64,000 nucleotides of DNA, taken from Croceicoccus marinus (GTDB lineage: Bacteria; Pseudomonadota; Alphaproteobacteria; Sphingomonadales; Sphingomonadaceae). Positions within the stretch are counted from its first letter, which is position 1; each line of letters begins with the position of its first letter. Location of the stretch: NCBI RefSeq assembly GCF_001661675.2, contig NZ_CP019602.1:638501-702500 (forward strand), read 5' to 3'. Position numbers and translations under genes: made by a program. Below are positions 48,265-57,284 of this stretch, in pieces. The notes beneath the pieces are model-generated. The model was given only the letters and a program-made list of their open reading frames with translations, had not been told where the DNA came from and ran no database searches.

Positions 48265-49247
48265 GGCGTGCGCTCGTAAACGCAGAACTGGTCGTTGCCA
48301 AGCATGCGGCTGTCGCTCATCCGCCAGCGTCCATGCGCCTCGGCCAGCGAGCCGAGGCCGATGTCGGCAATCCCCGCCCGTCCGCCGCCGATGACGATGG
48401 GCGCGCGATAGATGGCGAGCCGGTCCACCCGGTCCGCCGCCAGGAATGCCGCAGCGGTCCGCGCTCCGCCCTCGACCAGCAGATATTGCGCCGATGTCAT
48501 CGCGGTCAGGTCACCGGGATCGGCGACAGCCTGCCAGCCTTCGGGCGCGGCGCCGTGGGTCAGGACCCAGCGGGCGGGGCTGAACCGCTCCAGCCCCTGC
48601 AGGCGGACGTCCAGTCGGGGCTTGTCCGCGCGCACCGTGCCGCTGCCCACCAGGATCGCATCACTCATCGCGCGCAGCATGTGGGTATGGGCGCGAGCCT
48701 GCGGACCGGTGATCCACTGGCTTTCCCCGCCTGCCATGGCGATGCACCCGTCGAGCGACAGCGCCAGCTTCAGCGTGACATGCGGCCTGCCCAGCTTCTC
48801 GCGCGTCAGGAAGCCCGCGAGCGAATTGCGGCTGGCTTCGCAATCGGCAAGGACGGCATCGATCCCCGCTTCGCGCAGCAAGGCGATGCCGCGGCCATTG
48901 GTGCGCGGATCTGGGTCGCCGCAGCCGATGACGACGCGGGCGGGACGCGCCTCGACCAGCATGCTGGCACAGGCGGGGCCGCGGCGGCTTTCGTGGGCGC
49001 AGGGCTCCAGCGTGACATAGACCGTGCTGCCATGGATCGACCCGCCCGCTTCGGCGATGGCCACCGCCTCGGCATGGGGGCGTCCGCCGGCGGCGGTCCA
49101 TCCGCGGCCCAGCACCTTGCCGCCGCGCACGATGATCGCGCCGACAGCCGGATTGGGCCGCGACAACGGGCGCGCGCGAACGCCAAGCGCCGCCGCCGCC
49201 GCAAGCCAGCGGCGGTCCTGCGCGCTGGCCTTACTCGCCTGCGTCAA
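48249..49247 (-). CDS. ribD: Bifunctional riboflavin deaminase/reductase RibD
   Basis: 332 residues. N-terminal deaminase (about 10-150): PNPAVGAIIV, zinc ligands in HAEAVAIAEAG and EPCAHESRRGPAC. C-terminal reductase (about 155-330): RPHVTLKLALSLDGCIA and SDAILVGSGTVRADKPRL. Together they make the second and third steps of the GTP branch of riboflavin synthesis. The only reasonable start is a TTG at 49247 (GCAGG 6 bases before), overlapping the previous gene by 17 bp; no ATG or GTG lies near the family N-terminus. Confidence 0.93.
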   Translation of the reverse strand: MTQASKASAQDRRWLAAAAALGVRARPLSRPNPAVGAIIVRGGKVLGRGWTAAGGRPHAEAVAIAEAGGSIHGSTVYVTLEPCAHESRRGPACASMLVEARPARVVIGCGDPDPRTNGRGIALLREAGIDAVLADCEASRNSLAGFLTREKLGRPHVTLKLALSLDGCIAMAGGESQWITGPQARAHTHMLRAMSDAILVGSGTVRADKPRLDVRLQGLERFSPARWVLTHGAAPEGWQAVADPGDLTAMTSAQYLLVEGGARTAAAFLAADRVDRLAIYRAPIVIGGGRAGIADIGLGSLAEAHGRWRMSDSRMLGNDQFCVYERTPCLPE

Positions 49248-49788
49248 TGGCGGCCTGCTCGGGTCCGTTACGGGCCGGGGCTTCAGCTTGGCCCGATTCG
49301 GCTTGGTCGGGGCCGACGATTGCGCCCGTCTCAGGATCGATCGTGCCCCAACGGGAAATGGCGCGGGCGCGGGCCTCGGCCAGGTCGCGCTCGTACTGGC
49401 GGCGTTCGGCCTCGCCCTCGGCGCGGGCTTCGTCGGTGTCGACGCCGGTGGCGCTACCGACCGCCTCATAGGCCTGGCGGGCCGCCTCGCGGCGCGCATC
49501 GGCCTCGGCGAAGCGCTCGTTCTTCTCGCGCTGGTTGGCGATATTCTCGGCGATGATCTCGGCATCGCTCCGCTCGCCCTGATAGCTGGTGATATAGGTC
49601 ACCTCGGGCGGGCGGGGCTGTATCAGATGCGATTCGCCGAACATCGTGCCAAAGATGGCAAAGGTCGCCGCGCCCGACAGCAACAATATGCGCAGGCGGT
49701 GCGGGTTTTCCTGGACCCAGACCTCGCGAAAATCGCGCACGGCGACGGCCGGGTTGAAAAGGCGGAACATGCGGGAGAATGAGAACAT
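49231..49788 (-). CDS. Membrane-anchored protein with acidic helical domain, unknown function
   Basis: 185 residues: basic N-terminus, one membrane helix (about 31-50, RILLLSGAATFAIFGTMFG), then a long charged helical region (about 65-145, NIANQREKNERFAEADARRE) and an acidic, Ala/Gln-rich tail. Type II orientation with the helical part in the periplasm is likely. It overlaps ribD, so it belongs to the same transcript. No family name recognised. Confidence 0.75.
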   Translation of the reverse strand: MFSFSRMFRLFNPAVAVRDFREVWVQENPHRLRILLLSGAATFAIFGTMFGESHLIQPRPPEVTYITSYQGERSDAEIIAENIANQREKNERFAEADARREAARQAYEAVGSATGVDTDEARAEGEAERRQYERDLAEARARAISRWGTIDPETGAIVGPDQAESGQAEAPARNGPEQAAIDAGE

Positions 49789-49845
49789 GGCGGCTAGATA
49801 ATAGCGCAGGCCAGCTTGCGCCAGCCTTGACGGAAACGACCCAGT

Positions 49846-50607
49846 CTAGCCGAAATGGAGATAAAGCGAGCGCCCCTCACGCTTCAGCCAGCGGTCGGCG
49901 GCGGGCAGGCCGGGACCATGGAGGCGCGCGAGCAGCGCATGAAACGCGGGCGAATGGTCGAAATGCACCAGATGCGCGACCTCATGCGCCACGACCGAGC
50001 GGCGCACTTCGTCGGGCGCCATGACCAGCCGCCAGTTGATCCGCACCGTCCCGCTGGTCGAGCAGCTGCCCCAGCGGCGCGTCGCGCGGCTGAGGCGCAG
50101 GTCGGGGGCGTCCACATTGGCAGCCGCGCAATATTCGGCAAGATCCGCGCGGCACAGTGCCAGCGCTTCGGTTTCCAGCCAGCGCTGGATACGGCGCGCC
50201 AGACCGTCCTGCGGTCCGCCCAGGACAAGCATGTCCTGCATCACGAGCGGCTGGCGCCGGGCCGCCTTGTCCCATTCGATCCGCAGCGCCATGCCGCGAA
50301 ACGGCAGCGAATCGCCATGTTCGAGTCGCTTTGCCTGCGGCGCGGCCGCGCGCTGTCGCGCCAGCCAGTCGATGCGCGAGCGGGCGAAATGCGCGCCCTC
50401 GCGCAGCGGCACGCCCAAGGGCACAGTCACTCGCGCCTCGCTCCCGTCGGGCGACAGGCGCAGCGTCATGCGGCGCGCGGTATTATGGGGCCGCACCAGC
50501 AGCGGCAGCGGCCCGCCGGGCAGGGCAAGCTCCTCGCGCAACTCGCGCGGCGGACGGGCGCGGCGCGACAGGAAATTCTCCAGCCCCCGGCGCGCGCGGT
50601 CGCTCAT
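49846..50607 (-). CDS. SprT/YgjP-like zinc metallopeptidase (DUF45, M48-like)
   Basis: 253 residues. The zinc-binding motif HEVAHLVHFDHSPAF lies near 207-221 (HExxH plus a third ligand), preceded by RRWGSCSTSGTVRINWRLVMAP, the diagnostic DUF45 strand. The N-terminal half is a beta-rich region (RPHNTARRMTLRLSPDGSEA). Cytoplasmic. The start ATG overlaps the stop of the YcgN gene (ATGA). Function in the cell is unknown for the family. Confidence 0.9.
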   Translation of the reverse strand: MSDRARRGLENFLSRRARPPRELREELALPGGPLPLLVRPHNTARRMTLRLSPDGSEARVTVPLGVPLREGAHFARSRIDWLARQRAAAPQAKRLEHGDSLPFRGMALRIEWDKAARRQPLVMQDMLVLGGPQDGLARRIQRWLETEALALCRADLAEYCAAANVDAPDLRLSRATRRWGSCSTSGTVRINWRLVMAPDEVRRSVVAHEVAHLVHFDHSPAFHALLARLHGPGLPAADRWLKREGRSLYLHFG

Positions 50608-51104
50608 TCGTCCTCGTCCTCGTCCTCGTCGGGCGTCTGTACCAGGGTGAAGCCCTCGATCAGCGCATGTTCCTCGATCGGGCCCGCCTCGTCTTCCGAG
50701 ATGACGCGGCCCGCGACCGATACCCCGGCGCGTTTCACCGCCTCGCGGTCGCCGCACACCAGATAGTGCCATTCGGGCAGCGGCTTGCCGTGGGCGCGCA
50801 GCCGGTACGCACAGCTGTCGGGCAGCCATGGCAGAGTGCCCGCCGTCTCACGCGTCAGCTGCAGGCAATCGGGCACGTGGCGCTTGCGGTTCGGGTAATC
50901 CATGCAGCGGGCGGTGCAGGTGTCGAGCAGGCGGCACGAGACGTCGGTCGGATAGATCTCGCCGGTATCGGCATCTTCCAGCTTGTGCGTGCAGCATTGG
51001 CCGCATCCGTCGCACAGAGCTTCCCATTCCGCGTCGCTCAGCTGGTCGAGCGGCTGCTCCCAGAACGGCGGATCGTTGCCGTTTTCGGGCTTCACTGCAC
51101 CCAT
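50604..51104 (-). CDS. YcgN-family cysteine-cluster protein (UPF0260)
   Basis: 166 residues with the conserved CDGCGQCCTHKLEDADTGEI segment (about 31-50), further cysteines in CRLLDTCTARCMDYPNRK and VPDCLQLT, and the WLPDSCAYRLRAHGKPLPEW stretch. The CxxCxxCC-type arrangement suggests a metal or iron-sulfur site, though biochemical function is unknown. The C-terminus is an unusual acidic repeat (DEDEDEDE). It overlaps both neighbours: 13 bp with the SCO gene and 4 bp with the peptidase gene. Confidence 0.92.
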   Translation of the reverse strand: MGAVKPENGNDPPFWEQPLDQLSDAEWEALCDGCGQCCTHKLEDADTGEIYPTDVSCRLLDTCTARCMDYPNRKRHVPDCLQLTRETAGTLPWLPDSCAYRLRAHGKPLPEWHYLVCGDREAVKRAGVSVAGRVISEDEAGPIEEHALIEGFTLVQTPDEDEDEDE

Positions 51105-51730
51105 TTCGCCAGCTCGTCCGCCAGCACCTGCGGACCCTGATGCGTTTCCAGGATGGCGACCGGATCGCCGGAGGGATCGAACAGCATCGTATTGGCGGTA
51201 TGATCCACCCGGTAGAAGTCGTTGTCCTGCACCTCGCCGCGGTTATAGGTCGCGACGAAGGCTTTCGCGGCCTCGGCGATCTGTTCCTCGCTGCCGGTCA
51301 GGCCGACCATGCGAGGATGGAAGGCGGCGGCGAATTCGCCCACCACTTCGGGCGTATCGCGTTCGGGATCGACCGTTATGAAGATCGGCGTGACCTTGGC
51401 GGCGCGTTCGGGATCCGTCTCCTCGAACCGGTTCAGCCCGGCGGCGATCGCGGCAGCGTCCACGGGGCAGACGTCGGGGCAGAAAGTATAGCCGAAATAG
51501 ACGATCCGCCACTCTCCGGCGAAATCGTCCCAGGTGACGGTCTCGCCGTCCTTGTTCACCAGCGTGAAGTCGCCGCCGATCGACGCTCCCGCAAGCGGCC
51601 AGTCGGCCTGGGTCGGTGCGGGCGGGCCGCTGTTGCAACCCGCGAGGGCAAGACCCAGCGCAAGCAGGGGAGCAAGCAGGGCGCGGCGAAAATACGGGGC
51701 ATTGTCAGTCGTCATGGCAGGCGGGTTCAT
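51092..51730 (-). CDS. SCO1/SenC-family copper chaperone, lipoprotein
   Basis: 212 residues; metallates the Cu(A) site of cytochrome oxidase or acts as a thiol-disulfide reductase. Lipoprotein signal (LLALGLALAGC) places it on the periplasmic face. Thioredoxin fold with GYTFCPDVCPVDAAA (the copper-binding CxxxC) and the distal His in YRVDHTANTMLFDP. An alternative ATG at 51715 would shorten the N-terminus by five residues. First gene of the overlapping SCO, YcgN, peptidase run. Confidence 0.93.
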   Translation of the reverse strand: MNPPAMTTDNAPYFRRALLAPLLALGLALAGCNSGPPAPTQADWPLAGASIGGDFTLVNKDGETVTWDDFAGEWRIVYFGYTFCPDVCPVDAAAIAAGLNRFEETDPERAAKVTPIFITVDPERDTPEVVGEFAAAFHPRMVGLTGSEEQIAEAAKAFVATYNRGEVQDNDFYRVDHTANTMLFDPSGDPVAILETHQGPQVLADELAKWVQ

Positions 51731-51900
51731 GTCGTGCTAAGGCCCCGCTGGCAAGGACGAAACAGCCTTCCCGCGGATCGATTTCGCGGCGGGCGCCCCT
51801 GCTTTCGGCGGGACCGTCGTTTCGGTGGCGGCGCCCGGAAGGATACAAGAACGGATCAATGCGCGTGTCTGACATGAAATCGCCCAAGACAGGAACGCTC

Positions 51901-52500
51901 GTGAAGCGCTCCATTCGACTTTCCGCCGCGCTGGCAGCGGCCGCCTTTGCCTTGTCGGCGCTTCCGGCGCAGGCGCAGTTCTCGCAAGGGTACAAGTTCC
52001 TCGAGGCGGTGAAGAAGTCCGAGGGCAACGACGTCGTCGACATGCTGTCCGATCCGTCGAGCACCATCGTCAACACACGCGACCTGTCCAGCGGAGAGAC
52101 CGCGCTCCACATCACCGTCGCGCGCCGCGATGCGACCTGGACCCGCTTCCTGCTGCAGAAGGGCGCCAATCCCAACGTCGCCGACAAGAAGGGCGTGATG
52201 CCGCTTCAGATCGCAGTCTCGCTCAATTTCGTCGACGGGGTGGAGGCGTTGCTGAACGGCGGGGCCAATCCCAATTCCACCAATGCCACCGGAGAGACGC
52301 CGCTGATCACTGCCACGCTGATGCAGAACGTATCGCTGGCGAGGCTGCTGCTGGACAAGGGCGCCGATCCCGACCGTGCCGACCGGTCGGGCCGCACCGC
52401 GCGCGACTATGCGCGGCAGGGCGATCGCAACCCGGTGCTGACGCTGATCGAGCAATCGGATACCGATACCGCCGACCAGTACGGGCCGGTGATGAACTGA
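51901..52500 (+). CDS. Periplasmic ankyrin-repeat protein
   Basis: About 199 residues. GTG at 51901 is taken as the start: AGGA stands about 7 bases upstream and the signal peptide KRSIRLSAALAAAAFALSAL ... AQAQ begins at once. An ATG at 51859 is possible but adds 14 polar residues. Ankyrin repeats run from about 65 to 185 (GETALHITVARRDATWTRFL, GANPNVADKKGVMPLQIAV, GANPNSTNATGETPLITATL, KGADPDRADRSGRTARDYA). It overlaps the coq9-like start by one base (TGATG). Protein-protein interaction role; partner unknown. Confidence 0.88.
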   Translation: MKRSIRLSAALAAAAFALSALPAQAQFSQGYKFLEAVKKSEGNDVVDMLSDPSSTIVNTRDLSSGETALHITVARRDATWTRFLLQKGANPNVADKKGVMPLQIAVSLNFVDGVEALLNGGANPNSTNATGETPLITATLMQNVSLARLLLDKGADPDRADRSGRTARDYARQGDRNPVLTLIEQSDTDTADQYGPVMN

Positions 52501-53162
52501 TGCCGATCGCAGCCGACGAACTCATGCTGGACGAGCTGGCCATCGCGCTGGCTCCCTTTGTCGCCGATGCCGCGATCTTCGACGGCTGGTCGCCGACCGC
52601 CGTGCGCGCCGCGGCCGAGATGGAGGGTGTCGATCCCGATGTCGCGCAGCTTGCCTATCCGGGCGGGGCGATGGACATGATCGCCGCCTGGATCGGTTCG
52701 GTCGACGCCGCCATGGCAGAGGAACTGCCCGCCCCGGCATTGCAGGCGATGGGCGTGGGGCAGCGCATCCGCGCGATGCTGGTGTTCCGCCTCGAACGGC
52801 TGATGCCGTACCGCGAATCGCTGCGCCGCGCGATGGCGATCATGGCGATGCCGCAGAACGCGGCCCGCACCGCGCGGCTGGGCTGGAGCAGCGCAGACCT
52901 GATGTGGCGCATGGCGGGCGATACCGCGACCGATCTCAACCATTATTCCAAGCGCGCGATCCTGGCCTCGGTCTATGCCAGCACGCTTACGGTGTTCGCG
53001 CAGGACGACAGCGACGGGTTCGCCGACAGCTTCGCCTTCCTCGACCGGCGGCTGAAGGACGTGGCCGATTTCGGCAAGTTCACCGCCCGCTTCAGGCGCG
53101 CCGATGCCGAGAGCTTCTCGGTCATGCGCCTGCTGGGGCGGCTGCGCTATCCGGCGCGCTGA
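52500..53162 (+). CDS. COQ9-family protein (ubiquinone biosynthesis)
   Basis: 220 residues of the COQ9 family, a lipid-binding TetR-like helical fold that assists ubiquinone biosynthesis. LPAPALQAMGVGQRIRAMLVFRLERLMPYRESLRRAM and TARLGWSSADLMWRMAGD with TDLNHYSKRAILASVYASTL are the family core. Translation is coupled to the ankyrin gene. Alphaproteobacterial COQ9 homologues are common, but the role is by homology. Confidence 0.88.
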   Translation: MPIAADELMLDELAIALAPFVADAAIFDGWSPTAVRAAAEMEGVDPDVAQLAYPGGAMDMIAAWIGSVDAAMAEELPAPALQAMGVGQRIRAMLVFRLERLMPYRESLRRAMAIMAMPQNAARTARLGWSSADLMWRMAGDTATDLNHYSKRAILASVYASTLTVFAQDDSDGFADSFAFLDRRLKDVADFGKFTARFRRADAESFSVMRLLGRLRYPAR

Positions 53163-53191
53163 ACGGAAACCCGTTTCCGCCACCATTCAAT

Positions 53192-53211
53192 AATGCGAAC
53201 GAGTTGCAATT
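53192..53211. promoter_or_regulatory. Fur-box-like element before feoA
   Basis: AATGCGAACGAGTTGCAATT lies 31-51 bp upstream of the feoA start. It is palindromic at 6 of 10 position pairs and similar in layout to alphaproteobacterial iron-responsive boxes. Its position directly ahead of a ferrous iron uptake operon supports an iron-dependent role. The match is imperfect. Confidence 0.4.
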
Positions 53212-53242
53212 CTCGCCCGACTATGCGAGCGCCGCAGCCGAC

Positions 53243-53560
53243 ATGACACAGATTGGCGATTCACTGGCCGATTGCGCGCTCGGCACATCCGTCCGCGTTC
53301 TTGCGGTCGACTGGGACCGGCTCGACCCGGCCGAGGGACGGCGACTGCGCGCGCTGGGTCTGGACGCGGGCGCCGTGCTGCGGCTGGCGCATCGCGGCAT
53401 CTTCGTGGGTCGCGACCCGATCGCGCTTGAGATTGGGCGTATGACGATCGCGCTGCGCCGTTCGCACGCGCTGGCCGTCAGCGTCGAACCGGCGCCCGAG
53501 GAAGCGCCCCATCCCGCCGCAGAGCGTCCGAATGACGGAAAGATCGGCGTTCCGGCATGA
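53243..53560 (+). CDS. feoA: FeoA-domain protein, ferrous iron transport
   Basis: 105 residues. SH3-like FeoA domain: VRVLAVDWDRLDPAEGRRLR, ALGLDAGAVLRLAHRGIF, RDPIALEIGRMTIALRRSHA. Somewhat longer than the usual 75-85 because of N- and C-terminal extensions. It acts on the cytoplasmic side with FeoB. Stop and feoB start overlap as ATGA. Confidence 0.9.
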   Translation: MTQIGDSLADCALGTSVRVLAVDWDRLDPAEGRRLRALGLDAGAVLRLAHRGIFVGRDPIALEIGRMTIALRRSHALAVSVEPAPEEAPHPAAERPNDGKIGVPA

Positions 53561-55407
53561 CGCGCCCCATCCAGACGGTGGCGCTGGTCGGGAACCCCAA
53601 TTCCGGCAAGAGCGCCCTTTTCAACGCGCTGACCGGCGCGCGGCAGAAGATCGCCAACTATCCCGGCGTCACGGTAGAGCGTAAGTCGGGCCGCATGCTG
53701 CTCCCCGATGGTGAGCCGGTCGAGCTGATCGACCTGCCCGGCAGCTATTCGCTCGATCCCTCCAGCCCGGACGAGGAGGTGACGCGCGCCGTCATCACCG
53801 GGCAGCAGGACGGCCAGCGCCAGCCCGATGCGTTGATCCTGGTGCTGGATGCGAACAATCTGGAACAGCATCTCGTCTTCGCGCAGGAAATCATCGCGCT
53901 GGGCATGCCCGTCGTGGTGGCGCTCAACATGGTCGACTTGGCCAAGCGCGACGGGCTGGTTCTGGACCCAGGGGCGCTTGGAAACGCGCTGGGCGTCCCG
54001 GTGGTCGAGACGGTGGCGGTGCGCCGGCGCGGGCTGAGCGAGCTGGGCGACGTGCTTGGCCAGGCTGCCGACCGGCAGAACACCGCGCCGATCATCTCGG
54101 ACAATCTCGACATGTCGGAACGGCGCATCTCCGCCCGCGCCATGGCCAGGGCCGCGATCCTGTCCGAAACCCGGCAGCGCCGCCTGCATCGCGGGCTCGA
54201 CAGCGTGCTGCTGAATCCCTGGGCGGGTCCGGTCATTCTGCTGGGCCTGCTGTTCGTGATGTTCCAGGCGGTGTTCGCCTGGGCCACGCCCTTTGCCGAT
54301 GCGCTGGACGGCGCGGTCGTCGCGCTGTCCGGCTGGGTGACCGCGACCTTCCCGGAAAACCTGTTGCGCGACGCCGTGACAGAGGGGCTGCTGGCAGGCG
54401 TCGGATCGGTGGTGGTGTTCCTGCCGCAGATCGTGATCCTGTTCCTGTTCATCCTGCTGATGGAGGCATCGGGCTACATGGCCCGCGCCGCCTTTCTGAT
54501 GGACCGCATGATGGCGTTCGTCGGCCTGTCGGGGCGAAGCTTCATCCCGCTGCTCTCCAGCTTTGCCTGCGCGATTCCGGGCATCATGGCGACCCGATCG
54601 ATCAGCGACCCCAAGGACCGGCTGACGACCATTCTGATCGCCCCGCTGATGACCTGTTCGGCGCGGCTTCCCGTCTATGCGGTGATCATCGCGGCATTCA
54701 TTCCGGCGCGAACCGTGGGCGGAGGTATCGGGCTGCAGGGGCTCGTGCTGTTCGCGCTCTATCTTGCAGGGATCATCGGCGCGATGCTGGTGGCGCTGGT
54801 GCTGCGACGCTCGGTGGCGAAGGGCGGGGCTTCGGGCTTCATCATGGAACTGCCGCGCTATCAATGGCCGCGCCTTGGCGACATCCTGCTTGGCCTGTGG
54901 CAGCGCGCGTGGATATTCCTGCGCCGCGCGGGCACGATCATCTTCTCGGTCACGGTAGTGCTCTGGCTGCTGCTGTCCTTCCCGCAAGCCGGTCCGGGCG
55001 AGGACCAGGTGGACGTGTCGATCGCCGGCAGGATCGCCAGCGGCCTTGCCGTGGTGGTCGAACCGATCGGCTTCAACCGCGACATGGCTCTGGCGCTGAT
55101 CCCCGCGATGGCCGCGCGCGAAGTGGCCGTGTCCTCGCTCGCCACCACATATGCGGTCGCCAGCGACGACGAGGATGAAACCGCGGAGGCGCTTGGCGAC
55201 CGGCTGGCGCGGGACTGGACGCTGCCTATGGCGCTGTCCTTCCTGGCCTGGTTCGTCTTCGCGCCGCAGTGCCTGTCGACCATCGCGGTCGCCCGGCGCG
55301 AGACGAACGGATGGAAATGGCCCGCCTTCATGCTCGCCTATCTGTTCGCGCTGGCCTATCTGGCGGCGGGGGCGACCTATTGGATCGCCGTTTCCGCCGG
55401 GCTTTAG
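53557..55407 (+). CDS. feoB: Ferrous iron transport protein B
   Basis: 616-residue iron uptake permease with an N-terminal G-protein domain: GNPNSGKSALFNALTG (G1), NYPGVTVERKSG (G2), DLPGSYSLDP (G3), NMVDLAKRDG (G4). After the linker comes the membrane part with two gate repeats (MEASGYMARAAFLMDRMM, PLMTCSARLPVYAVII). It lacks the extended C-terminus of the E. coli protein, as in many Proteobacteria. Operon with feoA; likely iron-regulated. Confidence 0.97.
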   Translation: MTRPIQTVALVGNPNSGKSALFNALTGARQKIANYPGVTVERKSGRMLLPDGEPVELIDLPGSYSLDPSSPDEEVTRAVITGQQDGQRQPDALILVLDANNLEQHLVFAQEIIALGMPVVVALNMVDLAKRDGLVLDPGALGNALGVPVVETVAVRRRGLSELGDVLGQAADRQNTAPIISDNLDMSERRISARAMARAAILSETRQRRLHRGLDSVLLNPWAGPVILLGLLFVMFQAVFAWATPFADALDGAVVALSGWVTATFPENLLRDAVTEGLLAGVGSVVVFLPQIVILFLFILLMEASGYMARAAFLMDRMMAFVGLSGRSFIPLLSSFACAIPGIMATRSISDPKDRLTTILIAPLMTCSARLPVYAVIIAAFIPARTVGGGIGLQGLVLFALYLAGIIGAMLVALVLRRSVAKGGASGFIMELPRYQWPRLGDILLGLWQRAWIFLRRAGTIIFSVTVVLWLLLSFPQAGPGEDQVDVSIAGRIASGLAVVVEPIGFNRDMALALIPAMAAREVAVSSLATTYAVASDDEDETAEALGDRLARDWTLPMALSFLAWFVFAPQCLSTIAVARRETNGWKWPAFMLAYLFALAYLAAGATYWIAVSAGL

Positions 55408-55498
55408 GTGAAGATGGGGAAATCGCCCGCGCCGGCTCTGGCAGCATGGCGTTCGCGTCCCTAGGTGTTGGGCCAGGCAATTCACGAAGGACTGGAAT

Positions 55499-56071
55499 AT
55501 GGCGGGTTCACTCAACAAGGTCATGCTGATCGGCAATCTGGGCGCGGACCCGGAGATCAAGAGCTTTCAGAACGGCGGGCGCATAGCTAATCTGCGCATC
55601 GCGACGTCCGAAAACTGGAAGGACCGCCAGACCGGCGAGCGCAAGGAACGGACCGAATGGCATAGCGTCGTGATCCAGTCCGACGGGCTTGTCGGCGTGG
55701 TCGAACGCTTTCTGCGCAAGGGCAGCAAGGTCTATATCGAAGGCCAGCTGCGTACTCGCAAATGGCAGGATCAGTCGGGCAACGACCGCTACACCACCGA
55801 GATTTCGGTGGGCGGCATCGGCGGCGTGATGACGATGCTCGACGGTGCGCAGGGCGGGAAAAGCGGCGGCGGCGGCGGCGGCGGCGGCGATTGGGGCGGG
55901 TCCTCTGGCGGCGGATCGTCGGGCGGCGGCTGGAACCAGGGCGGCGGATCGACCGGCGGTTCCAGCAACTGGAACCAGGGCGGCGCCGCGGCTGGCGGAG
56001 CGGGTGCCGGTGGATCCGGCGGCGGTTCGGGCGGCGGCTATGACGATCTGGACGACGACATCCCGTTCTGA
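55499..56071 (+). CDS. ssb: Single-stranded DNA-binding protein
   Basis: 190 residues. OB-fold about 4-110 ([47 protein letters not shown]). A long Gly-rich linker follows, with a run of glycines encoded by (GGC)n around 55864-55889, and the C-terminal tip DDLDDDIPF that binds SSB partner proteins. AAGGA upstream of the ATG; a strong terminator follows. Confidence 0.98.
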   Translation: MAGSLNKVMLIGNLGADPEIKSFQNGGRIANLRIATSENWKDRQTGERKERTEWHSVVIQSDGLVGVVERFLRKGSKVYIEGQLRTRKWQDQSGNDRYTTEISVGGIGGVMTMLDGAQGGKSGGGGGGGGDWGGSSGGGSSGGGWNQGGGSTGGSSNWNQGGAAAGGAGAGGSGGGSGGGYDDLDDDIPF

Positions 56072-56098
56072 TCGCCGATCCCGCAACCGGTGGCAAAG

Positions 56099-56129
56099 CG
56101 CCCGGCGGTCAGCGACTGCCGGGCGTTTT
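56099..56129 (+). terminator. Rho-independent terminator after ssb
   Basis: Perfect stem CGCCCGGC (56099-56106) with GCCGGGCG (56118-56125), loop 11 bases, followed by TTTT. An upstream AAAG lets the stem extend into the T-run. Confidence 0.9.
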
Positions 56130-56210
56130 CATGTGGGGAAGGGCACACAGGAAAGCGCATTTCTGGACGCAAGCGGCCGCAGGCTTTACGTTCGGATCCA
56201 GGAGGTGCCG

Positions 56211-57230
56211 ATGAGAACCGCCGTCTATAGCACGCGCGCCTATGACCGCGATTTCCTGGCCGAAGCCAATCGCTCCGCCGGATCGCGGCACGAGTTCAGT
56301 TTTATCGAGACCCATCTCGATGTGCACACCGCAAGGATGGCAGAGGGGCACGACGCGATCTGCATCTTCGTGAACGATGTGCTCGACCGCCCGGTGCTGG
56401 CAGCGCTTGCCGATGCGGGGGTGCGGGTTGCGGCGCTGCGCTGCGCGGGCTTCAACAATGTCGATGTCGCCGCCGCCCGGGATCTCGGTATCGCACTGGC
56501 GCGCGTGCCTGGCTATTCGCCCGATGCAATTGCCGAGCATACGCTGGCGTTGATCCTGTCGCTTAATCGCAAGATCCACCGTGCCTATGCCCGCGTGCGC
56601 GAAGGCAATTTCGCACTGGAAGGACTGCTCGGTTTCGATCTGAAAGGCAAAACGGCCGGCATCGTCGGGACCGGGCAGATCGGGCTGCGCGTGGCCGCCA
56701 TCCTGCACGGGTTCGGCTGCGAGGTGATTGCCAGTGATCCTTGCCCATCCGACGCATTGGCGGAGGCGGGCGGGCGCTATGTGGGAATGGACGAACTGCT
56801 GGCACGCTCGGACATCGTGTCGCTCCATTGCCCGCTTACGCCGGGTACCCGGCATCTGATCGACGAAGCCGCCATCGCGGCGATGAAACCCGGCGCGATG
56901 CTGATCAACACCAGCCGCGGCGCGGTAGTCCACGCGCAGGCACTGATCGGGGGATTGAAGAGCGTCCGGATCGGCCATGTCGGCCTCGACGTCTATGAAG
57001 AGGAAGGCGACCTGTTCTTCGAGGATCTGTCGGGCAAGGTGCTTCAGGACGATGTATTCGCCCGCCTGCTGACTTTTCCCAACGTGCTGATCACCGGCCA
57101 CCAGGGCTTCTTCACGCGCGAGGCGATGGAGGCGATCGCCGACACCACCATTGCCAATCTCTCCCGCTTTGAAGAGACGGGAACGCCGAAGCACCCGGTG
57201 ACGATGGACATGCTCGCGGGCCGCCAATAA
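56211..57230 (+). CDS. 2-hydroxyacid dehydrogenase (D-lactate dehydrogenase-like)
   Basis: 339 residues, NAD-dependent D-2-hydroxyacid dehydrogenase fold. Nucleotide-binding GIVGTGQIGLRVAAIL, catalytic Arg in NTSRGAVVHAQAL, Glu in DVYEEEGDLFFED, His in TGHQGFFTREA. The DLFFED and GHQGF patterns are those of fermentative D-lactate dehydrogenase (LdhA). AGGAGG is 5 bases before the ATG. The gene appears monocistronic. Direction of use (pyruvate reduction or D-lactate oxidation) cannot be read. Confidence 0.93.
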   Translation: MRTAVYSTRAYDRDFLAEANRSAGSRHEFSFIETHLDVHTARMAEGHDAICIFVNDVLDRPVLAALADAGVRVAALRCAGFNNVDVAAARDLGIALARVPGYSPDAIAEHTLALILSLNRKIHRAYARVREGNFALEGLLGFDLKGKTAGIVGTGQIGLRVAAILHGFGCEVIASDPCPSDALAEAGGRYVGMDELLARSDIVSLHCPLTPGTRHLIDEAAIAAMKPGAMLINTSRGAVVHAQALIGGLKSVRIGHVGLDVYEEEGDLFFEDLSGKVLQDDVFARLLTFPNVLITGHQGFFTREAMEAIADTTIANLSRFEETGTPKHPVTMDMLAGRQ

Positions 57231-57284
57231 GGGGCCCTTGTGTCTGCCGGAGTCTTGACAGACATTCCCGCGGCGACTGCGCCG

